Below, in pieces: positions 39,408 through 42,733 of a stretch of 42,733 nucleotides of DNA. The notes beneath the pieces were generated by a model. The model did not search any database, was not told where the DNA came from, and saw only the letters and a list, made by a program, of their open reading frames with translations. Origin of the DNA: Actinomycetota bacterium (GTDB lineage: Bacteria; Actinomycetota; Actinomycetes; Nanopelagicales; Nanopelagicaceae). Position 1 is the first letter of the stretch, and each line of letters opens with the position of its first letter. The DNA lies in NCBI GenBank assembly GCA_010030895.1, contig RHBS01000004.1, forward strand, positions 1-42,733, in the 5' to 3' direction. The position numbers were made by a program, and so were the translations under genes.

Positions 39408-40694
39408 ATGGCTCAAGGGGCAATTCAAAGTATCGCAATCGTTTTAGGCTTGATTGCCGTGGGTGGAATCTTCGTTGCCGCAGAGATCGCACTGATATCG
39501 CTTAGAGAATCCCAGGTAAAGCAGATTGCCCATAAGGGTATACGTGGCGCAAGAGTCTTTAAATTAACTAAGAATCCAAATAGATTTTTAGCTGCCGTAC
39601 AGGTTGGTATTACTTTCTGTGGATTTTTATCGGCGGCGCTGGGTGCTGAGCAACTTGGCCAATATGTAATTCCAGAGCTAGAAAGTATCGGCATCTCTAC
39701 TCAAAGCAGTGAAATTCTCTCTATCGTAGGAATCACCTTGGTAATTGCTTACATATCTCTAGTATTTGGTGAACTTGTTCCAAAGCGCCTAGCTTTGTAT
39801 AAGGGCGAGTCGATAGCGCTCGCTACCTCCGCCATAATTGATTTGGTAGCCACTGTCTTTAGACCAATTATTTGGTTACTTTCACACTCTACCGATTTAA
39901 TAGTAAGAATTTTTGGTATTACCTCAAAGACTGAGCGAAATCAGATCTCAGAGGTTGAGTTGATGGATTTAGTAAGTGGCCATGCCGACTTAACACAAGA
40001 AGAGCGAGAAATTGTTGAAGAAGTATTCAATGCAAGTGATCGATTAATTCATGAAATTATGGTGCCAAGAACTGAGGTTGATTTCTTGGATGCCTCTCTG
40101 CCTATTTCTCAGGCTAGAAAAATTGCGGTTGAGTTAGCCCATTCTCGTTATCCGGTGGTTCGCGGTAGTAGCGATGAGGTAATTGGTTTTCTACATGTTC
40201 GCGATTTGTTGAATCCAAAACTTGATGATGCTCAGATAACAATTATGGAATTAATCAGAAACATTCTATTTTTACCTGGTACAAAAGGAGTCCTACCAGC
40301 TCTGACTGAGATGCAAACTAAGCGACAACATATTGCCATTGTCTTAGATGAGTATGGTGGTACCGATGGAATTGTGACATTAGAAGATTTAGTGGAATGT
40401 CTAATTGGCGAAATCCATGATGAATACGATCCTCAAGAATCAGACAACACATTTGAAAAGCGAACTGGCGATATCGAGCTAGATGGTTTAATTTCACTAG
40501 AAGAGTTGCAGGAGATTTCTGGAATATCTCTACCAGAGGGTCCATATGAAACTTTAAGTGGTTTTGCTATGCACTATCTGGGGCGAATTGCGCAAGTAAA
40601 TGATGTCATAAGAATTAATGGTGCACGCTTTACAATTATCAGTATGAATGGCAAACGCGTTGGCCAAATACTTCTTGCTAGAGATGATGCTTAA
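39408..40694 (+). CDS. Hemolysin/CNNM-CorC family membrane protein (DUF21 + CBS pair + CorC_HlyC)
   Basis: DUF21 N-terminus FVAAEIALISLRESQVKQIA, CBS-region IMVPRTEVDFLDASLPI, VLDEYGGTDGIVTLEDLVECLIGEIHDEYD. Confidence 0.92.
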   Translation: MAQGAIQSIAIVLGLIAVGGIFVAAEIALISLRESQVKQIAHKGIRGARVFKLTKNPNRFLAAVQVGITFCGFLSAALGAEQLGQYVIPELESIGISTQSSEILSIVGITLVIAYISLVFGELVPKRLALYKGESIALATSAIIDLVATVFRPIIWLLSHSTDLIVRIFGITSKTERNQISEVELMDLVSGHADLTQEEREIVEEVFNASDRLIHEIMVPRTEVDFLDASLPISQARKIAVELAHSRYPVVRGSSDEVIGFLHVRDLLNPKLDDAQITIMELIRNILFLPGTKGVLPALTEMQTKRQHIAIVLDEYGGTDGIVTLEDLVECLIGEIHDEYDPQESDNTFEKRTGDIELDGLISLEELQEISGISLPEGPYETLSGFAMHYLGRIAQVNDVIRINGARFTIISMNGKRVGQILLARDDA

Positions 40695-41689
40695 TGAGTA
40701 AAAAGCGAGTCTTATCTGGTATTCAACCCACGCATGACTCATTTCATTTGGGAAATTACTTAGGAGCACTTAAGCAGTGGGTTGAACTTCAAACCGATAA
40801 TGATGCCTACTACTGCGTGGTTGATCTACATGCCTTAACAGTTGAAACCGATCCAAAGCTTTTACATCAAAGAACTTTATTATCAGCTGCACAATTAATT
40901 GCAATTGGTATTGATCCAAATAAATCAACACTCTTTGTTCAATCTCATGTTCCAGCACACAACCAACTTGCTTGGGTATTTGAATGCATAACCGGTTTTG
41001 GAGAAGCAAGTCGTATGACTCAATTTAAAGATAAATCTCAAAAAGGTGGCGCCGAAAGAACTAATGTTGGCTTATTTACCTATCCAATTTTGCAAGCAGC
41101 TGATATTTTGCTTTATCAACCCGATTTTGTTCCAGTTGGAGAAGATCAGCGGCAACATGTAGAACTGACACGGGACATTGCTGAACGATTTAACAAAAGA
41201 TTTGGCAAAGTTTTCAATATTCCACAAGCTCAGATAATAAAATCACTTGCAAAAATTAATGATTTACAAGATCCAACAGCAAAGATGAGTAAATCAGCCT
41301 CTAGCATGGCGGGAGTTATCGAGATACTAGATACACCGGAAGCAACCTTGAAAAAATTTAAGTCATCTGTAACTGATGATGGTAAAGAAATTAAATTTGA
41401 TGAGAAATTAAAGCCTGGGATTTCAAATTTACTAACAATTCACTCAGCTTTATCTGGTAAGTCAATTCAAAGCATTGAGAGTGAATTTGCTGGTAAGGGT
41501 TATGGAGATTTTAAATCAGCGGTTGCAGAGGTCGTTATTGCTAATTTAGAGCCGATTGCCAAGCGCACCCAAGAACTCATGTCCGATCGCGCAGAATTAG
41601 TTAAGATTTTAGAAGTTGGTGCCCAACGAGCTAACCAAGTTGCATCTGAAACTCTTAAGTCGGCATATTCGGCTATTGGCTTGATTTAG
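40694..41689 (+). CDS. trpS: Tryptophan--tRNA ligase
   Basis: VLSGIQPTHDSFHLGNYLGALKQWVELQ (HIGH-like), KMSKSASS. Confidence 0.96.
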   Translation: MSKKRVLSGIQPTHDSFHLGNYLGALKQWVELQTDNDAYYCVVDLHALTVETDPKLLHQRTLLSAAQLIAIGIDPNKSTLFVQSHVPAHNQLAWVFECITGFGEASRMTQFKDKSQKGGAERTNVGLFTYPILQAADILLYQPDFVPVGEDQRQHVELTRDIAERFNKRFGKVFNIPQAQIIKSLAKINDLQDPTAKMSKSASSMAGVIEILDTPEATLKKFKSSVTDDGKEIKFDEKLKPGISNLLTIHSALSGKSIQSIESEFAGKGYGDFKSAVAEVVIANLEPIAKRTQELMSDRAELVKILEVGAQRANQVASETLKSAYSAIGLI

Positions 41690-41696
41690 CACCTAT

Positions 41697-41726
41697 TTTT
41701 AAGAGTAATTTGTAAAAACTCTTAAC
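41697..41726 (+). terminator. Weak stem-loop after trpS, possible terminator
   Basis: TTAAGAGT ... ACTCTTAA arms, 8 bp; no strong T-run. Confidence 0.3.
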
Positions 41727-41762
41727 TCTGTATTTAGAGTTTAAGTGATTCTAAACAAATCG

Positions 41763-41866
41763 TAATATATGGCCTAGGGCGTTGACCCTGATGAAATGGG
41801 ACCTAACGATAGGGTCTGCCTACAACCAACCCCAGTTTTTTTGGGAACTAGTCCTTGGGAGGGATT
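41763..41866 (+). promoter_or_regulatory. Candidate promoter plus structured leader (possible riboswitch) of the BMP-family gene
   Basis: TAATAT (41763-41768) followed closely by GGC...GACCCT-N21-AGGGTC-t-GCC (41771-41820), then a C-rich/G-rich segment running to the SD GGGAGGG. Confidence 0.5.
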
Positions 41867-42733
41867 TTGAAAAAATCATTTAAATTCGTAGTCGCCGTAG
41901 CAGCGACTTCACTTGTGGCATCTGTTGCTGTGACCCCGGCAGCGCATGGTGCGACTAAGCAAAAAGTTTGTGTCGCACTCGACACTGCTGGTATCAATGA
42001 CAAGTCATTCAACCAGAGCTCTTATGAAGGTGCCAAGATGGCACTAAAGCAGGGATTTGCATCATCAATTGAGTATGCACCTGCGAATTCAAATGCTGAC
42101 TACGCACCAAATATTAAAAAGTTCATCGAAAAGAAATGTACTTTAATTATCGGAGTTGGATTCTTGCTAGGTGATGCTATTGCTGCTGCAGCTAAAGCAA
42201 ACCCAAATGTTAAGTTTGGATTTGTTGATGGTTGGGGCTTGGGCAATAACGTCAAAGCAATTACCTATAAGACCGATGAAAACTCATTTATTGTTGGATA
42301 TATGGCAGCTGCCTTGAGTAAGACAGGTAAGGTCGGAACCTACGGCGGATTACCAATTCCAACAGTGACAATATTCATGGAAGGTTACGCAAATGGCGTG
42401 GCTCACTACAATCTCATCAAGAACAAGAATGTTCAAGTTTTAGGTTGGAATACTGATACTAAGACTGGAACTTTCCTTGGTGGCTTTAATGACACTACAA
42501 AGGCCCTTCAAACTTCAATTTCACTAGAGCAACAAGGAGCAGATTTTATTTTCCCAGTTGCCGGTGGAATGCAAGCAACAACAGCTGCAAATAGCCAAAA
42601 GACCAAGAAATCAAATGTAATTTGGGTAGATGCAAAGGTTATGAATACTGGACCTCAATTTGCTGATGTAACCCCAGCATCAGTTGTTAAGGGATTAGCA
42701 GAGGGTGTATTAGCGACCGTGAAGGAAGCTCAC
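41867..42733 (+). CDS. BMP (basic membrane protein/PnrA-like) family ABC substrate-binding protein, truncated by window end
   Basis: TTG start translated by hand: MKKSFKFVVAVAATSLVASVAVTPAAHGATKQKVCVALDTAGINDKSFNQSSYEGAKMA...VGFLLGDAIAAAAKANPNVKFGFVDGWG; no stop before the window end; absent from the ORF track. Confidence 0.93.
   Translation, partial: MKKSFKFVVAVAATSLVASVAVTPAAHGATKQKVCVALDTAGINDKSFNQSSYEGAKMALKQGFASSIEYAPANSNADYAPNIKKFIEKKCTLIIGVGFLLGDAIAAAAKANPNVKFGFVDGWGLGNNVKAITYKTDENSFIVGYMAAALSKTGKVGTYGGLPIPTVTIFMEGYANGVAHYNLIKNKNVQVLGWNTDTKTGTFLGGFNDTTKALQTSISLEQQGADFIFPVAGGMQATTAANSQKTKKSNVIWVDAKVMNTGPQFADVTPASVVKGLAEGVLATVKEAH

Noticed and set aside
41801-41812. CCTA-ACGA-TAGG mini-hairpin resembling one half of a guanidine-II (mini-ykkC) element
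   Set aside because: That class needs two ACGR-loop hairpins; the neighbouring GGGCGTTGACCC hairpin lacks an ACGR loop, so I did not assign it.

Overview
Low-GC actinobacterial chromosome. Gene content and order resemble streamlined freshwater Nanopelagicales/acI-type genomes, but that lineage is inferred, not tested. The window is mostly housekeeping. In order it holds: end of the spc ribosomal operon (rplF end, rplR, rpsE, rpmD, rplO, secY, adk, map, infA, rpmJ); the alpha operon (rpsM, rpsK, rpsD, rpoA, rplQ) with truA, rplM, rpsI; cell-wall genes (glmM, glmS, a PAP2 phosphatase, alr); a complete Liv-type ABC uptake cassette ending in a secreted alpha/beta hydrolase, lying between alr and tsaE; tsaE, a tsaB-rimI fusion, tsaD; CIRCE-groES-groEL; ppgK, guaB3, a secreted cyclophilin, a PIG-L deacetylase and a pcrA/uvrD helicase; a TCA cluster (sucC, sucD, DUF6350, folD, DUF3017, mdh, icd); a lone MsiK-type sugar ABC ATPase; a CNNM/CorC-type protein, trpS and a truncated BMP-family nucleoside-type binding protein. 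There are no tRNA or rRNA genes, CRISPR arrays or mobile elements that I can support. The most interesting signals are: (1) a compact structured leader upstream of the BMP gene that I cannot assign to a known riboswitch class; (2) a structured msiK leader; (3) three consecutive hairpins in the rpsM leader; (4) a recurrent TANNNT-6/7 nt-start codon arrangement in seven genes, suggesting widespread leaderless transcription; (5) the liv + secreted hydrolase cassette inside a normally conserved housekeeping cluster; (6) a perfect 9-bp inverted repeat between msiK and the CNNM gene.
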